A DNA stretch of 64,000 nt from Paenibacillus camelliae (GTDB lineage: Bacteria; Bacillota; Bacilli; Paenibacillales; Paenibacillaceae), in assembly GCF_023715345.1 (NCBI RefSeq), contig NZ_JAMBNY010000001.1:1178001-1242000 (forward strand). The letters run 5' to 3'. A program made the translations under genes and the position numbers. The notes below the pieces were generated by a model. It made no database searches and was not told the origin of the DNA. It saw only the letters and a program-made list of their open reading frames with translations. How positions within the stretch are numbered: position 1 is the first letter of the stretch; every line of letters begins with the position of its first letter. This document shows, piece by piece, positions 51,784-61,198 of this stretch.

Positions 51784-52518
51784 TTACTTGCGCTCTCTGC
51801 GTACCCAAAAATTGAAGATGTCATTTCTTAAATAATCGTAGGAATACAGCACCTCTTTATTCTGTTCATCATAATGTAGCTGCTTCATCAATATAACGGG
51901 TGTTTCCTCCTCTTTTTCGACCTGTAATCGTGCCACATATTTATCTTTTTTTAGAGGAACCACGAGCTCCGTATCGGCTCTAGCAATATGAATCTTGCAC
52001 CTGTTTTCAAGAAAACTGAATAGAGAGCCCGAAAAGTCTTCTGTTTCAAAAGCATCCCCTACTAGCTCCTTAGGCATCATATTAATAGAGTAAGCTACCG
52101 CTTCCCCGTCGGCATAGCGAATACGTTCCAGCTTTACAACCGTTGAGCCCTCGGCAATACTCAGCGCTGTTGCCCATTCCTTTGTGCACTGCACCTCCCC
52201 AACCATTTCTTTATTTTCTGCTTCTGTTAAACCAGCCAGCTTAATCATTGTGCCCGTGCTTTGAAGCAGCTCGAGCCTGCTTGGAATCATTGGAAGCGGC
52301 TTAATAACAAAGGTACCTACTCCATGCTTAACGAGCAGCTTTCCTTCCTGCTCTAGCAGCTTAATTGCTGCACGCAATGTTTCACGACTGACGTTAAAAT
52401 ACTTGGCAAGCTCATATTCCGAAGGCAGCTTTTGTCCTACCTTCCAGAAGCTGTTGTCGATCATTTTTTCGATTTCCTGCTTAATATTTTGATAGCTAAT
52501 CAATATGCTTGACCCCAA
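51784..52518 (-). CDS. GntR-family regulator with UTRA ligand domain
   Basis: A 244-residue regulator of the HutC/UTRA branch. The winged helix occupies about residues 10-75 (GQKLPSEYELAKYFNVSRET is the DNA-binding signature), and the UTRA domain covers about 95-240. UTRA domains bind small sugar phosphates, amino sugars or related effectors. The start is uncertain: TTG at 52518 lies very close to GGAG, and TTG at 52503 is an alternative. It lies 66 nt after the inositol-monophosphatase-like gene. It probably represses its own operon through the palindrome at 57335-57354. Confidence 0.9.
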   Translation of the reverse strand: MGSSILISYQNIKQEIEKMIDNSFWKVGQKLPSEYELAKYFNVSRETLRAAIKLLEQEGKLLVKHGVGTFVIKPLPMIPSRLELLQSTGTMIKLAGLTEAENKEMVGEVQCTKEWATALSIAEGSTVVKLERIRYADGEAVAYSINMMPKELVGDAFETEDFSGSLFSFLENRCKIHIARADTELVVPLKKDKYVARLQVEKEEETPVILMKQLHYDEQNKEVLYSYDYLRNDIFNFWVRRERK

Positions 52519-52584
52519 TTCTCCAGTAAACTTATAGCTTTAACAGTACTGCAAAGCTCGATATTACGTAAAACTCAATTGTGC

Positions 52585-53379
52585 CTACCTATGCTCTAAC
52601 TCTAGTAAACTGCTATGCAAAACGTCTATCATTCGCTCATTACTGCAAATGACTAAGGAATGCTCCTCTACTTTTGTTCGCAGCAGCCGCCCTCCTGCTT
52701 CTTCAGCGATCAACGCGCCCGCACATAGATCCCATTCATTTAGATTGAATTCCCAATATCCATCAAAGAACGAAGCTGCAACAAAGCATAAATCTAGTGC
52801 TGCACTGCCCGTACGCCGAATGCCAGCTACCTTACTTATCATCCGGTTAAAGTAGGCGAGATTATATTGCTCTTCGCTACCTGCTCCTGGGAATCCCGTA
52901 GCTAATAAGCCATGCCCGAGCTCACTCGTTTTTGATACTAGAATTCGCTTGCCATTCAGATAAGCGCCCTGACCCTTAATTGCATAGAACTTCATCGCTA
53001 GCAAAGGAGCATAGACTAATCCCACTTTAGTGATTCCATTAATCTGCAAAGCAATAGAAATCGAGTACACTGGAAAACCATGAATAAAATTAGTAGTCCC
53101 GTCAATTGGATCAATGACCCATTGAAAATCACTATGAGCTTCAAGCAGGCCTTGTTCTTCAGTTAGGATGCTGTGTTCAGGATATTTGTCCCGAATGCCT
53201 TGGACTAATATCTCCTCTGACTTTAAGTCTGCATTAGTTACAAAATCTGTATCATATGCTTTAGTTAATACGTGAAGCTGCTTATGCTGCAGCACAGAGC
53301 GCTGAAACTCGGCAACCTGTTCCACCCATACTTCTATGTTTTTCAAAACATCATTTAGATTTAAGCTTTCATTATTCAT
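52585..53379 (-). CDS. Inositol monophosphatase-family phosphatase
   Basis: A 264-residue Mg-dependent, lithium-sensitive-type phosphatase. All family motifs are visible: HSILTEEQGLLE (about residues 65-76), WVIDPIDGTTNFIHGFP (about 83-99) and WDLCAGALIAEEAGG (about 215-229). It dephosphorylates myo-inositol phosphates or related sugar phosphates such as glycerol or fructose phosphates. Its ATG overlaps the stop of the MBL-fold gene (ATGA, 53376-53379), so the two are coupled. The partner genes suggest that it handles a phosphorylated compound brought in or released by this operon. Confidence 0.93.
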   Translation of the reverse strand: MNNESLNLNDVLKNIEVWVEQVAEFQRSVLQHKQLHVLTKAYDTDFVTNADLKSEEILVQGIRDKYPEHSILTEEQGLLEAHSDFQWVIDPIDGTTNFIHGFPVYSISIALQINGITKVGLVYAPLLAMKFYAIKGQGAYLNGKRILVSKTSELGHGLLATGFPGAGSEEQYNLAYFNRMISKVAGIRRTGSAALDLCFVAASFFDGYWEFNLNEWDLCAGALIAEEAGGRLLRTKVEEHSLVICSNERMIDVLHSSLLELEHR

Positions 53380-54293
53380 CTAATTAGATCCAATCTCCAA
53401 TCATTTATATCGATTCGTATGATGCGATGAGTAGATGCTTCGGCTTCCGTATAATACACCTCAGCTTGTGAATGTTCACGAATGAAAGCTTCAAATTCCG
53501 GCTGAGGAAGCTGATACGTTCCTTCATCATCCGCGCTAACCACAACCATTTGTGGAGATAGACTCTTCAATAAACGCTGAGATATACAGCCCGCATCGCC
53601 ATGATGCGGTGCTTGCAGCAAACGGACTCGTCCAATCTCCCCTTCGTACGGCTCCCAAAAATCAAGACCAACATCCGAGGTGAGCAGCGCTGCTGATTCA
53701 CCATTGTGGCGAATTAGCACAGCTAAAGCTGTCTCATTGAGCAAGCGATCAATATGACTCAAGCGCTGCTGCTGCTGATCGAGCTGGGCCATATCTAGCT
53801 TATCCAGCTCATCACATAGCAACTGCAGCTTGCCTTGATCTGGTGTAAGCAGCGAAAAGGACACACCTCGCTCATTGAACGTATGCCGCTCCTTTATCAG
53901 TCGCATCGGAATACCCAGCCTATTCGCTTTGGTAAGCAGCATCTTATACAGCGACAGCGATGCCAGCATAGGAGTAGAGTGATCATCAAGATCGCTTTGC
54001 ATAATATGAATCGGAAGCATGACATGAAAAAGCATTTGCTCGATCGGCAGCTTTCCAAGCATAGCCAGCACTCCACCAATATGATCCTTATGAAAATGAG
54101 TCAAAATCAACACGTCGATTTTCTCTATTGCATGCTCCCTTACATACTGTTCTAGGCTGCACCTGCGTGAATTTTTTAGCGAATCTACATCACCGCCATC
54201 GACAACAAGACAAGAGCTTTGCTCCCCATCAATAATTCGTATCACCGTCGCTTCGCCAAAGCCGACATTCAAAAAATCAATGACGCATTTCAT
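53376..54293 (-). CDS. MBL-fold metallo-hydrolase (ComEC C-terminal type)
   Basis: A 305-residue metallo-beta-lactamase-fold hydrolase. The metal site is visible as LILTHFHKDHIGGVLAML (HxHxDH, about residues 60-77), and LLQAPHHGDAGCISQRLLKS (about 228-247) is typical of the ComEC/Rec2-like MBL domain. Such proteins can cleave phosphodiesters or esters with bound zinc or manganese. There is no signal peptide, so it acts in the cytoplasm. It overlaps the upstream permease by 17 nt and the downstream phosphatase by 4 nt, which ties it tightly to the operon. Its substrate may be a cyclic or diester phosphate, an inference from its neighbours. Confidence 0.88.
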   Translation of the reverse strand: MKCVIDFLNVGFGEATVIRIIDGEQSSCLVVDGGDVDSLKNSRRCSLEQYVREHAIEKIDVLILTHFHKDHIGGVLAMLGKLPIEQMLFHVMLPIHIMQSDLDDHSTPMLASLSLYKMLLTKANRLGIPMRLIKERHTFNERGVSFSLLTPDQGKLQLLCDELDKLDMAQLDQQQQRLSHIDRLLNETALAVLIRHNGESAALLTSDVGLDFWEPYEGEIGRVRLLQAPHHGDAGCISQRLLKSLSPQMVVVSADDEGTYQLPQPEFEAFIREHSQAEVYYTEAEASTHRIIRIDINDWRLDLIR

Positions 54294-55158
54294 TCTGGCT
54301 TCCTCCGAGCGAACGTTTAATGTATATTACTGAAAACAATAGCACGAGCCCGACCATAATGATGGAGGCTGCTGCTCCATACCCTATTTGCAAATTGTAT
54401 ACGCCATGTCTGTAAATATACTGTGTGATTGTTGTCGTAGAATTGGCTGGACCTCCGCCTGTTAATATATTGACCTTATCGAACAGCCTAAACGTATCAA
54501 TCGTACGCAGTAGTATAACTAATAACAGAGTCGGCATAATATTCGGCAATGTAATATGAGTGAATATGCGCAGCTTGCCCGCTCCATCCACTTTAGCCGC
54601 TTCATACTGCGAGCGTGGAACTGCTTGCAGCCCTGCATATAAAAGTAGAAATGCAAATGGCGTCCACTGCCAAATATCAATAAATAAAATCGCATTAAAG
54701 GCTATACGGATATCCATCAAATAGTTAAACGGTCCCGCACCAAACCAAGCCAGCATATGGTTAATAATTCCATTATGATTACTAAGCATCATCTGCCAGA
54801 TCAACGCCACCGTTACCGGTGGCAGAAGAGCTGGAATGAGCAGCGATACTCGCAAAAGCTTAGCACCTTTTTTAAGGCTTTCGATGAGAACAGCTATCGC
54901 TAAGCCTAGAGCTGTTTCAATCGTCACAGCCAAGAGCATAAACTTAAGCGTATTCCAGACAGCCTTACGAAAAACTTCATCCTGAACTGCTTTAATATAG
55001 TTTCTTAAGCCAACAAACTGCTTTGCTTCACTAGCAAGATAATAATAATCAGTAAAGCTATTCGAGATCGTATATACGACGGGAAATACAGTTAAGCCAA
55101 TCAGCAGCAATATGACAGGAGCCAGCATTGTCCATTGAAATCGCCGTTTACTATGCAA
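54277..55158 (-). CDS. Sugar-type ABC transporter permease (UgpA/MalF-like)
   Basis: A 293-residue CUT1 permease with six predicted helices and the EAA loop YEAAKVDGAGKLRIFTHITL (about residues 197-216). The N-terminal ILLLIGLTVFPVVYTISNSF is typical of the MalF/UgpA branch. It starts at a TTG with AAGGAG upstream. It overlaps the MBL-fold gene by 17 nt and follows the solute-binding protein gene by 34 nt. No ATPase is encoded nearby. Confidence 0.92.
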   Translation of the reverse strand: MHSKRRFQWTMLAPVILLLIGLTVFPVVYTISNSFTDYYYLASEAKQFVGLRNYIKAVQDEVFRKAVWNTLKFMLLAVTIETALGLAIAVLIESLKKGAKLLRVSLLIPALLPPVTVALIWQMMLSNHNGIINHMLAWFGAGPFNYLMDIRIAFNAILFIDIWQWTPFAFLLLYAGLQAVPRSQYEAAKVDGAGKLRIFTHITLPNIMPTLLLVILLRTIDTFRLFDKVNILTGGGPANSTTTITQYIYRHGVYNLQIGYGAAASIIMVGLVLLFSVIYIKRSLGGSQNEMRH

Positions 55159-55192
55159 GCTTATTCCACTCCTTCATCATTCGCATATACAT

Positions 55193-56407
55193 TTATTGCA
55201 TAATTTCATTAACCGCTTTATTAGCATCGGACAATGCCGCCTCGATGGATTTGGTACCTGCAATAGCTGCGGATAGCTCCACACCAAGCGCTTCTTCTAC
55301 GCGAGACCATTTTGCTGTTCTCGGTCGGGCAACGGAGTTTTGCAATGCTTCAAGCATAATTGGGAAATGCTTATACTTGGCAGCCAGCTCGCTATCTAGA
55401 TAAACACTTTTTCTCGTTGGAACACCGCCATGCTCTACCAGCTTTTTCTGTGTGTCGCTGCTAGTAATGAAGGTCAGGAAGTTAGCAGCTAGCTCCTTGT
55501 TTTGTGAATTCGCTGTTACACCCATCATCCAGTTGCCAATCATCCCCGTCGAAGCTGCTGCTCCATTAGCTGTTGCCTTAGAGGGAATTGGCGCATAATC
55601 TGCACTTGCTGTCTCTCCCGCAATAAACCACGACGGCCATCCCAATGCCATCGTTGCACGTCCTTCTGAGACAGAGCTAACAATATCTGTTGTTTCATAG
55701 TTAGCCCCGACCGCCGCTAGCTGGATGTACGTATCTAAAGCTTGTTGACCCGCCTCAGAATCGATCTGTGCATTCCATTGCTCGTCGAATACCTGTCCAC
55801 CATATGCCCAGAAAATCGGCAAGAAATCAGAAACGATCGGATTGCCTTGCTGGCCGCGGATTACATAACCGATTAGATTATCTTCTTCATGTGCCTTATT
55901 CGCGATATGTAGCACCTCTTCCCAGCTTTGCGGAACTTCAGCATTATAGTTATCTAGCAGCTGCTTATTATAGAAGAACAATTGAACGTTACCTGAGAAT
56001 GGTAGAGCATACAGATCTCCCGTCTGATATGGATGCTTACCAAGTGCTAATGAGGATTCTTCAAAATCAGCATCTTCCTCCACCCCAAGCTCTGTAAGGT
56101 TAGCGAAAATCCCTGCTTCACTTAGCTCAGGCATCCAAGGATCATCAGCCATGATTAAGTCATATGCTCCATTTTTATTTTTAGCGTCAAGTGATATTTT
56201 TTGCTTTAGGTCAGCTGATTCTAACCCAATTATTTCAACCTTCACATTATGCTTTTGCTCGAATTCAGCTTTTACTGCTTCCATAGCCGTTACATGAGAG
56301 CCACCTCTCGCTGCAATAACAAGCTTGTCCTCACTCTTTGCCTGACAGCCTGCAACTATAGAAGCTGCCATCATTAAACTTAAAGTTATAGCTAATCGTT
56401 TCCTCAC
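55193..56407 (-). CDS. ABC importer solute-binding lipoprotein
   Basis: A 404-residue binding protein with a lipoprotein signal (SIVAGCQAKS, Cys about residue 21) and a family 1 solute-binding fold (VIAARGGSHVTAMEAVKAEF, then YDLIMADDPWMPELSEAGIF). It is encoded between the two permease genes, an unusual permease-binding protein-permease order. The substrate is unknown; the phosphatase and phosphodiesterase genes in the same operon make a phosphorylated polyol or a glycerophosphodiester worth considering. Confidence 0.9.
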   Translation of the reverse strand: MRKRLAITLSLMMAASIVAGCQAKSEDKLVIAARGGSHVTAMEAVKAEFEQKHNVKVEIIGLESADLKQKISLDAKNKNGAYDLIMADDPWMPELSEAGIFANLTELGVEEDADFEESSLALGKHPYQTGDLYALPFSGNVQLFFYNKQLLDNYNAEVPQSWEEVLHIANKAHEEDNLIGYVIRGQQGNPIVSDFLPIFWAYGGQVFDEQWNAQIDSEAGQQALDTYIQLAAVGANYETTDIVSSVSEGRATMALGWPSWFIAGETASADYAPIPSKATANGAAASTGMIGNWMMGVTANSQNKELAANFLTFITSSDTQKKLVEHGGVPTRKSVYLDSELAAKYKHFPIMLEALQNSVARPRTAKWSRVEEALGVELSAAIAGTKSIEAALSDANKAVNEIMQ

Positions 56408-56488
56408 TTCTTATATCCTCCCTCAGATTTTCATCCTTTTTTTGTTTCGTTCTATGTGTAAAAAAGTTACTCTTGCTGAAGAAGTACA

Positions 56489-57313
56489 CTATTCTTTTAC
56501 TGCTCCTGCTGTTAATCCATTCATGAGATGCTTCTGCATAAACACCGCCGTTAATAGCACTGGAATGACTGATACCAAACCTCCGCTAGCTACCTTGCCC
56601 CACTCCGTCAATTCCTGCTCACTGTTCAGCGTCGCCAGCTTCAATGGAATTGTAAAATCACCTGGACTTTGAATAAAAATGACGCTGTACAAATATTCAT
56701 TCCAAGACGCCATAAATGATAGAATCGTAACTGCTGCTATCCCTGGCAGTACAAGCGGCAAAATCACTTTGCTGTAGATAACGAATTCAGAAGCACCATC
56801 CATTCTTGCACTTTCCTCGATCTCTTCCGGTACGCTATAGAAAAACGCCATCATAAACCAGATGACTAATGGCAAATTGACGAGTACATGAGCGAGTATG
56901 ATTGGAAGCTTCGTACTCAGCAATCCAGCGTCGTTCATCATGATGTAAAGCGGTAATGCGAATGTAATGGGTGGGAGTACTCTTACAAGCAATATCCAAA
57001 CCAACAAAGTATTTTTGTAGGCAATTCTAAACGTTCTGCGACCGAGCACATATGCACTCGACAAGCCAAACACCAGCACAATTAACAGAGAAGTAACAGT
57101 TATTGTAAAGCTGTTAGCAAGCGGCAGCATATAGTTGTCCTTCGTAAATATATCGATGACATGCTCCAAGGTTAAGGAGCTCGGCAGAATGGACACTTTT
57201 GAAAATATATCTCGCTGAGTTGCAATAACTAGCATCCAGTAAACAGGAAACAGTGTACATAGGACTACTGCTGTTAGTACGACGTATTTTGGGCTCGCCT
57301 TTAACCAGTTCAA
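56489..57313 (-). CDS. Sugar-type ABC transporter permease (UgpE/MalG-like)
   Basis: A 274-residue CUT1 permease, first gene of the operon. Six helices are predicted, with the EAA loop EESARMDGASEFVIYSKVIL (about residues 166-185), and it ends in MQKHLMNGLTAGAVKE. Translation starts at a TTG with GGAAGGAG 6 nt upstream. A 20-bp palindrome lies 22 nt upstream of this start and is a candidate binding site for the GntR regulator of the same operon. Confidence 0.92.
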   Translation of the reverse strand: MNWLKASPKYVVLTAVVLCTLFPVYWMLVIATQRDIFSKVSILPSSLTLEHVIDIFTKDNYMLPLANSFTITVTSLLIVLVFGLSSAYVLGRRTFRIAYKNTLLVWILLVRVLPPITFALPLYIMMNDAGLLSTKLPIILAHVLVNLPLVIWFMMAFFYSVPEEIEESARMDGASEFVIYSKVILPLVLPGIAAVTILSFMASWNEYLYSVIFIQSPGDFTIPLKLATLNSEQELTEWGKVASGGLVSVIPVLLTAVFMQKHLMNGLTAGAVKE

Positions 57314-57334
57314 GTTGTTCTCCTTCCTTCTTAA

Positions 57335-57354
57335 TTGTCTAGACGTCTATACAA
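57335..57354. promoter_or_regulatory. Palindromic candidate GntR operator
   Basis: TTGTCTAGACGTCTATACAA is a 20-bp dyad with nine of ten base pairs symmetric. It sits 22 nt upstream of the first permease gene and just outside its ribosome binding site, where a repressor would block transcription. Its form resembles operators of HutC/UTRA-type GntR regulators, and such a regulator is encoded in the operon. Confidence 0.7.
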
Positions 57355-57441
57355 CGAATATAATCAGCATGTGTTATCACTGTGTTATCCTCATATTAAG
57401 CATTGGTTAAGATCCGATTTTGCGAAAATGGAAATAAAAAA

Positions 57442-57461
57442 GACCATTCAATCGAATGGTC
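57442..57461 (-). terminator. Terminator of the GH5-like gene
   Basis: GACCATTC (57442-57449) and GAATGGTC (57454-57461) form a perfect stem with a 4-nt loop, followed by TTTTTTATTT on the minus strand, about 30 nt after the stop. Confidence 0.9.
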
Positions 57462-57492
57462 CTTTCTAGCATTGTATTTACTTAAGTGAATT

Positions 57493-59193
57493 TCAATTAA
57501 CTTTTACCAGCTGCCACTGCTGATTCAGATTACCACGATATAGATTTTGTTGAATAAGTGCCCCGTCAGAAGTCGATGAATTAGATACCTCTACGGCTTT
57601 GTTGCTATTTATGTTAATTATGCTCCAGTAGCCATTGCTAAGCTTTATAATTCGGAAGCGTTGGGCTGTATTCGAGAAGTCCTGCATGAGCTGAATCGCT
57701 TCCCCATTATTTTTCGTACCATTACGAACATCCATCACTTTACCGTCTGATGAGCTTACACTGCGTAAGCGATAAACGTTAGTTGAAGTGCCCATATCCG
57801 TAATGACCCATTGCTGTGCCGTCGTGTTTAGATCTGTATATTGCTGTAGCTGTAGGTTATTCGTGTTTTGTCCACCTGGCACATCGATGACTTTGCCTGA
57901 TTGACGGTTAACCAGCTTGTAGGTTGAACCAGAGGACAAGCCATTCCATATCCCATTCCAAGGGTTCATCTGTGCTCGTTCATAATACCACTCGAAAATA
58001 AATCGTGCCATCCCATCTCGAGCCGTATTCCCGTCATATAATAATCCAGCCGTTGGATCTGCAAAAGAACTTCTAGGTCCTGGCTCTAATAAAAAGCCAT
58101 TCATATGGACAGCGATACTTACATTACCGGCAGCAGTAAAAATCGCTTTTGTGTTTTTTCCAAAACCTTCATTACTACCGTTAAACAAGCTCCAATAATC
58201 AGAATCTCCTGGCAGCGTATTGAACCAGGTTGTTTCCGTAATATTGATGGGATAATGATCTGCACAAGGCTTAATATTGGTATCCCACTGCTGTTGCAGG
58301 ATAGTATAGTTATTGTTCGCTCCGTATCCTGGATACCAATGTACCGCATAGCCAATATTGTTCAATGGATCTGTAAGTGGATTCGTCGCGCATAGCTGGT
58401 AATATTGATCCCAGCCTAGGCCTGCTGCCCATATGACATTATCAGCACCTTTGCTGCGAATAGTAGTAATCATTGAATTCTGAAAATCACGTAAAGCATT
58501 CCAAAATGCAGTGAATTGAGGATCGGATGGATGCCCTCCCCAGCGTCCATTCGCATACGAGAGGACAGGCTCATTAACGAGCTCGAACATGACATTATTC
58601 GCGCTTTTTATCTCGGGCTGTGAAGCAAGATAGCCCCATATTTCGTTGAACTTATCGAGATTGGCTTGAGTAGTCGCCTCATTGTTAGAAAACGTAAAGT
58701 CTAAACCAAGGGTCACATATAGCCCTTTAGTTTCTGCGTATTGAATGTATGGAATAATCACGTTTTGTGTAACGGTCTGTAGACCTGCAAAATTGTACGT
58801 TCCTGCAGCAACATCACCCATGTCTTCACGATCAATAAATAGTCTAACTTGATTCGAGTACCAGCCATGATCGTTGCCGTATTTTGGAGAAGTATCCGTA
58901 AATGTGTCCGTAATTTCTTTTAAGTACTCTAAAGTGGCAGCATGACGATTGCCATTGTTTCGGTTCAAATAGTAATTGCTGCTCTGGTATGTCCAATACG
59001 ATCCCGTTGGTTGATGCCAACCACTCAGCAGTACAGGCTCTCCACTTGCATTCACCAATTGGTTTCCGCTCACATGCAGCTTGGACATTGGCATTCCCTG
59101 CCAAGCATAAGCAGGCGAACTGGCTGGTAGCACCATTGCGATTAGTAAGGTAAGCATGACTAGTGTCTTCAATAACCTTTTTTTCTTCTTCAC
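57493..59193 (-). CDS. Secreted GH5-like glycanase with ricin-type lectin domain
   Basis: A 566-residue extracellular enzyme. A signal peptide (about residues 1-30, cleavage after SPAYA) is followed by a GH5-type TIM barrel (about 35-420) and a C-terminal ricin-type beta-trefoil (about 425-566; STYKLVNRQSGKVIDVPGG and repeated QQW motifs). The acid/base Glu is in MFELVNEPVL (about 206) and the nucleophile Glu in INITETTWF (about 319). The trefoil binds polysaccharide. Family members cut beta-glucan, mannan or xylan; the exact substrate is not decided here. It lies downstream of two permeases and two binding proteins but is separated from them by a terminator. Confidence 0.85.
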   Translation of the reverse strand: MKKKKRLLKTLVMLTLLIAMVLPASSPAYAWQGMPMSKLHVSGNQLVNASGEPVLLSGWHQPTGSYWTYQSSNYYLNRNNGNRHAATLEYLKEITDTFTDTSPKYGNDHGWYSNQVRLFIDREDMGDVAAGTYNFAGLQTVTQNVIIPYIQYAETKGLYVTLGLDFTFSNNEATTQANLDKFNEIWGYLASQPEIKSANNVMFELVNEPVLSYANGRWGGHPSDPQFTAFWNALRDFQNSMITTIRSKGADNVIWAAGLGWDQYYQLCATNPLTDPLNNIGYAVHWYPGYGANNNYTILQQQWDTNIKPCADHYPINITETTWFNTLPGDSDYWSLFNGSNEGFGKNTKAIFTAAGNVSIAVHMNGFLLEPGPRSSFADPTAGLLYDGNTARDGMARFIFEWYYERAQMNPWNGIWNGLSSGSTYKLVNRQSGKVIDVPGGQNTNNLQLQQYTDLNTTAQQWVITDMGTSTNVYRLRSVSSSDGKVMDVRNGTKNNGEAIQLMQDFSNTAQRFRIIKLSNGYWSIININSNKAVEVSNSSTSDGALIQQNLYRGNLNQQWQLVKVN

Positions 59194-59320
59194 AAATGAC
59201 CAACTCCCAACAAATTTTTTTGTATTGCAGCCTAATTATGACAGCGCTTACCAAATACAACAATTACCATATTTATATTTAATATCCACATCTTTACTTG
59301 TCTCAATTAGAAATACAAAA

Positions 59321-59350
59321 AAGCCCATCGGATTCATATCCAATGAGCTT
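59321..59350 (-). terminator. Terminator of the importer operon
   Basis: AAGCCCATCGGAT (59321-59333) and ATCCAATGAGCTT (59338-59350) pair on the minus strand with a 4-nt loop and G-U pairs, followed by TTTTTTG, about 60 nt after the last permease stop. Confidence 0.8.
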
Positions 59351-59410
59351 TAATGAGTTTGCAAGCAGCTATTTCCACCATTGATCAAACGGTTTTGTGT
59401 AGATTGGAAC

Positions 59411-60247
59411 CTAGCCTTTGACTGATCCCATAGTAAGCCCGCCCACAAAGTATTTTTGAAGAGCAAAAAACATTAGTAATAATGGCAACGCACATAAGAT
59501 ACAAGCCGCGAAAAGCACATTCCATTGCGCCGGGTTTTGCTGATCGCCTAGGAAACCTAGCATAGCAACCGGAAGTGGGGCATCCAGTGTTTTCGTAATA
59601 AAAACCATATTGAAGAAGTAATCGTTCCAAATCCAGACGCCTTGAGTAATAATAACTGAAACCGTAACCGGTAAAAGTAAAGGAAAAACAATTTTCCAAA
59701 AACGCTTCATCAAGCCCGCTCCATCAATGTAAGCCGCTTCTTCAATTTCCTCTGGTACACTACTCCGAACAAATCCGGTGTATAGAAAGGTGGAGAAAGG
59801 CAAGCTACATGTAATAAACATTAATATTGGTGTATATTGCCCTAACGGAATTCCTAAGCTCTTAATCATCTGAATAATCGGAATTAGCACCATTTGTCCT
59901 GGAACAACAAGTCCTGCTAAAAAGAAAATGTATAAAAACTTACTTGTCCTGCTTCTAATTCTTGCCATTGGGTATGCAGCCATCGCCGCCAATAGGACAA
60001 CAAACACAACGGAAACCGAGGTGAGCACCATACTGTTCCATAATGCTATTGGAAAATGCATTCTCGTATAAGCAGATATAAAGCTATCAAATGTGAACTC
60101 ATTGAACCAATTCAGAGGATTCGTCATATTGCGCGGTGAACGCAAAGAGCTTGATAGCACAATAATTAGTGGAACTAAATTAATAAATACTAGAATGAGA
60201 AGTAGGAGGTGTGTCCCCAGTTTCCTTATAAGAGACTCGGTTCTCAT
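59411..60247 (-). CDS. Sugar ABC transporter permease (MalG-like)
   Basis: A 278-residue CUT1 permease with six helices, the EAA loop IEEAAYIDGAGLMKRFWKIV (about residues 172-191) and the C-terminal QKYFVGGLTMGSVKG. Its start overlaps the stop of the partner permease by 4 nt (60244-60247), so the pair is co-translated. It serves with the two upstream binding proteins and an ATPase encoded elsewhere. Confidence 0.92.
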   Translation of the reverse strand: MRTESLIRKLGTHLLLLILVFINLVPLIIVLSSSLRSPRNMTNPLNWFNEFTFDSFISAYTRMHFPIALWNSMVLTSVSVVFVVLLAAMAAYPMARIRSRTSKFLYIFFLAGLVVPGQMVLIPIIQMIKSLGIPLGQYTPILMFITCSLPFSTFLYTGFVRSSVPEEIEEAAYIDGAGLMKRFWKIVFPLLLPVTVSVIITQGVWIWNDYFFNMVFITKTLDAPLPVAMLGFLGDQQNPAQWNVLFAACILCALPLLLMFFALQKYFVGGLTMGSVKG

Positions 60248-61125
60248 GCCGATACCTCCTTCTTATTCAATGTCAGTACACAAACAATAGTTATTGCAAT
60301 AATAATCGCAAAAGAAATAATACCTAGTGCTGATGCTTTTCCGAAAAGCTGATCAGTAAATGCCATCTTGTACATGGCATATATAAGAGTATTCGTTGAT
60401 ATTCCTGGACCACCATTTGTCATAATAAACGGGAAATCAAATGCTTTAAGTCCGTTAATAACGCTAAGTGTTATGTTAATAGTAACCGAGGTTGCAAGCA
60501 TAGGAAGTGTAATAAAACGAAACAGCTTCCATTTACCAGCTCCGTCAATTTTACCTGCTTCCAGCAGCTCGTGGGGTACCGTTTGCAAGCCTGCTAGAAA
60601 GATAATGACACTCGTACCTATGTTTTTCCATATATCTACTGCAATAATTGAATATAGTGCCTTCGAATAACTGCCAAGGAAATTCGTGTCCCAGTTAGTT
60701 AATCCAATTTTTGCTAGAAACGACGCGATAAGTCCCTCCTGTGGCATATAAACATAGCTCCAAATAAATCCTACTACGATCGCACTGAACAATGTTGGAA
60801 TGTAGAAAGCTGAACGGTAAAACCCTTTCGCTCGAATATTAGCATTCAAAAGCAACGCCAGCAAAAGAGCTATAATATTACCAAGAATAACGGTAATAGC
60901 TGTATAAACTAGTGTGTTTTTAATGGAGGTTACTAGTACTTCTTCCTGAAAGAGCGTCTTAAAGTTATTGAACCCTACATAATTAAAATTTTGAACATAT
61001 CCGTTATAATCCGTAACGCTGTATTGAAACAGTTTAAGGATTGGAAATATCCAGAAAATACAATAAAACAGGAGAGCAGGTAGCACAAAAAAATACATTG
61101 TCTTTTTCATGACCGCACTATTCAT
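60244..61125 (-). CDS. Sugar ABC transporter permease (MalF-like)
   Basis: A 293-residue CUT1 permease with six helices and the EAA loop LEAGKIDGAGKWKLFRFITL (about residues 193-212). The N-terminus (YFFVLPALLFYCIFWIFPIL) has the usual first helix. It follows the nearer binding protein gene by 73 nt and overlaps the partner permease gene by 4 nt. Confidence 0.92.
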   Translation of the reverse strand: MNSAVMKKTMYFFVLPALLFYCIFWIFPILKLFQYSVTDYNGYVQNFNYVGFNNFKTLFQEEVLVTSIKNTLVYTAITVILGNIIALLLALLLNANIRAKGFYRSAFYIPTLFSAIVVGFIWSYVYMPQEGLIASFLAKIGLTNWDTNFLGSYSKALYSIIAVDIWKNIGTSVIIFLAGLQTVPHELLEAGKIDGAGKWKLFRFITLPMLATSVTINITLSVINGLKAFDFPFIMTNGGPGISTNTLIYAMYKMAFTDQLFGKASALGIISFAIIIAITIVCVLTLNKKEVSA

Positions 61126-61198
61126 GGATGATTCTTTCCCTTCCCAATCAAATATTAACTTCGGAGCGGTCGTTCCGCTCTAAAGTTAAGCGAACTTA

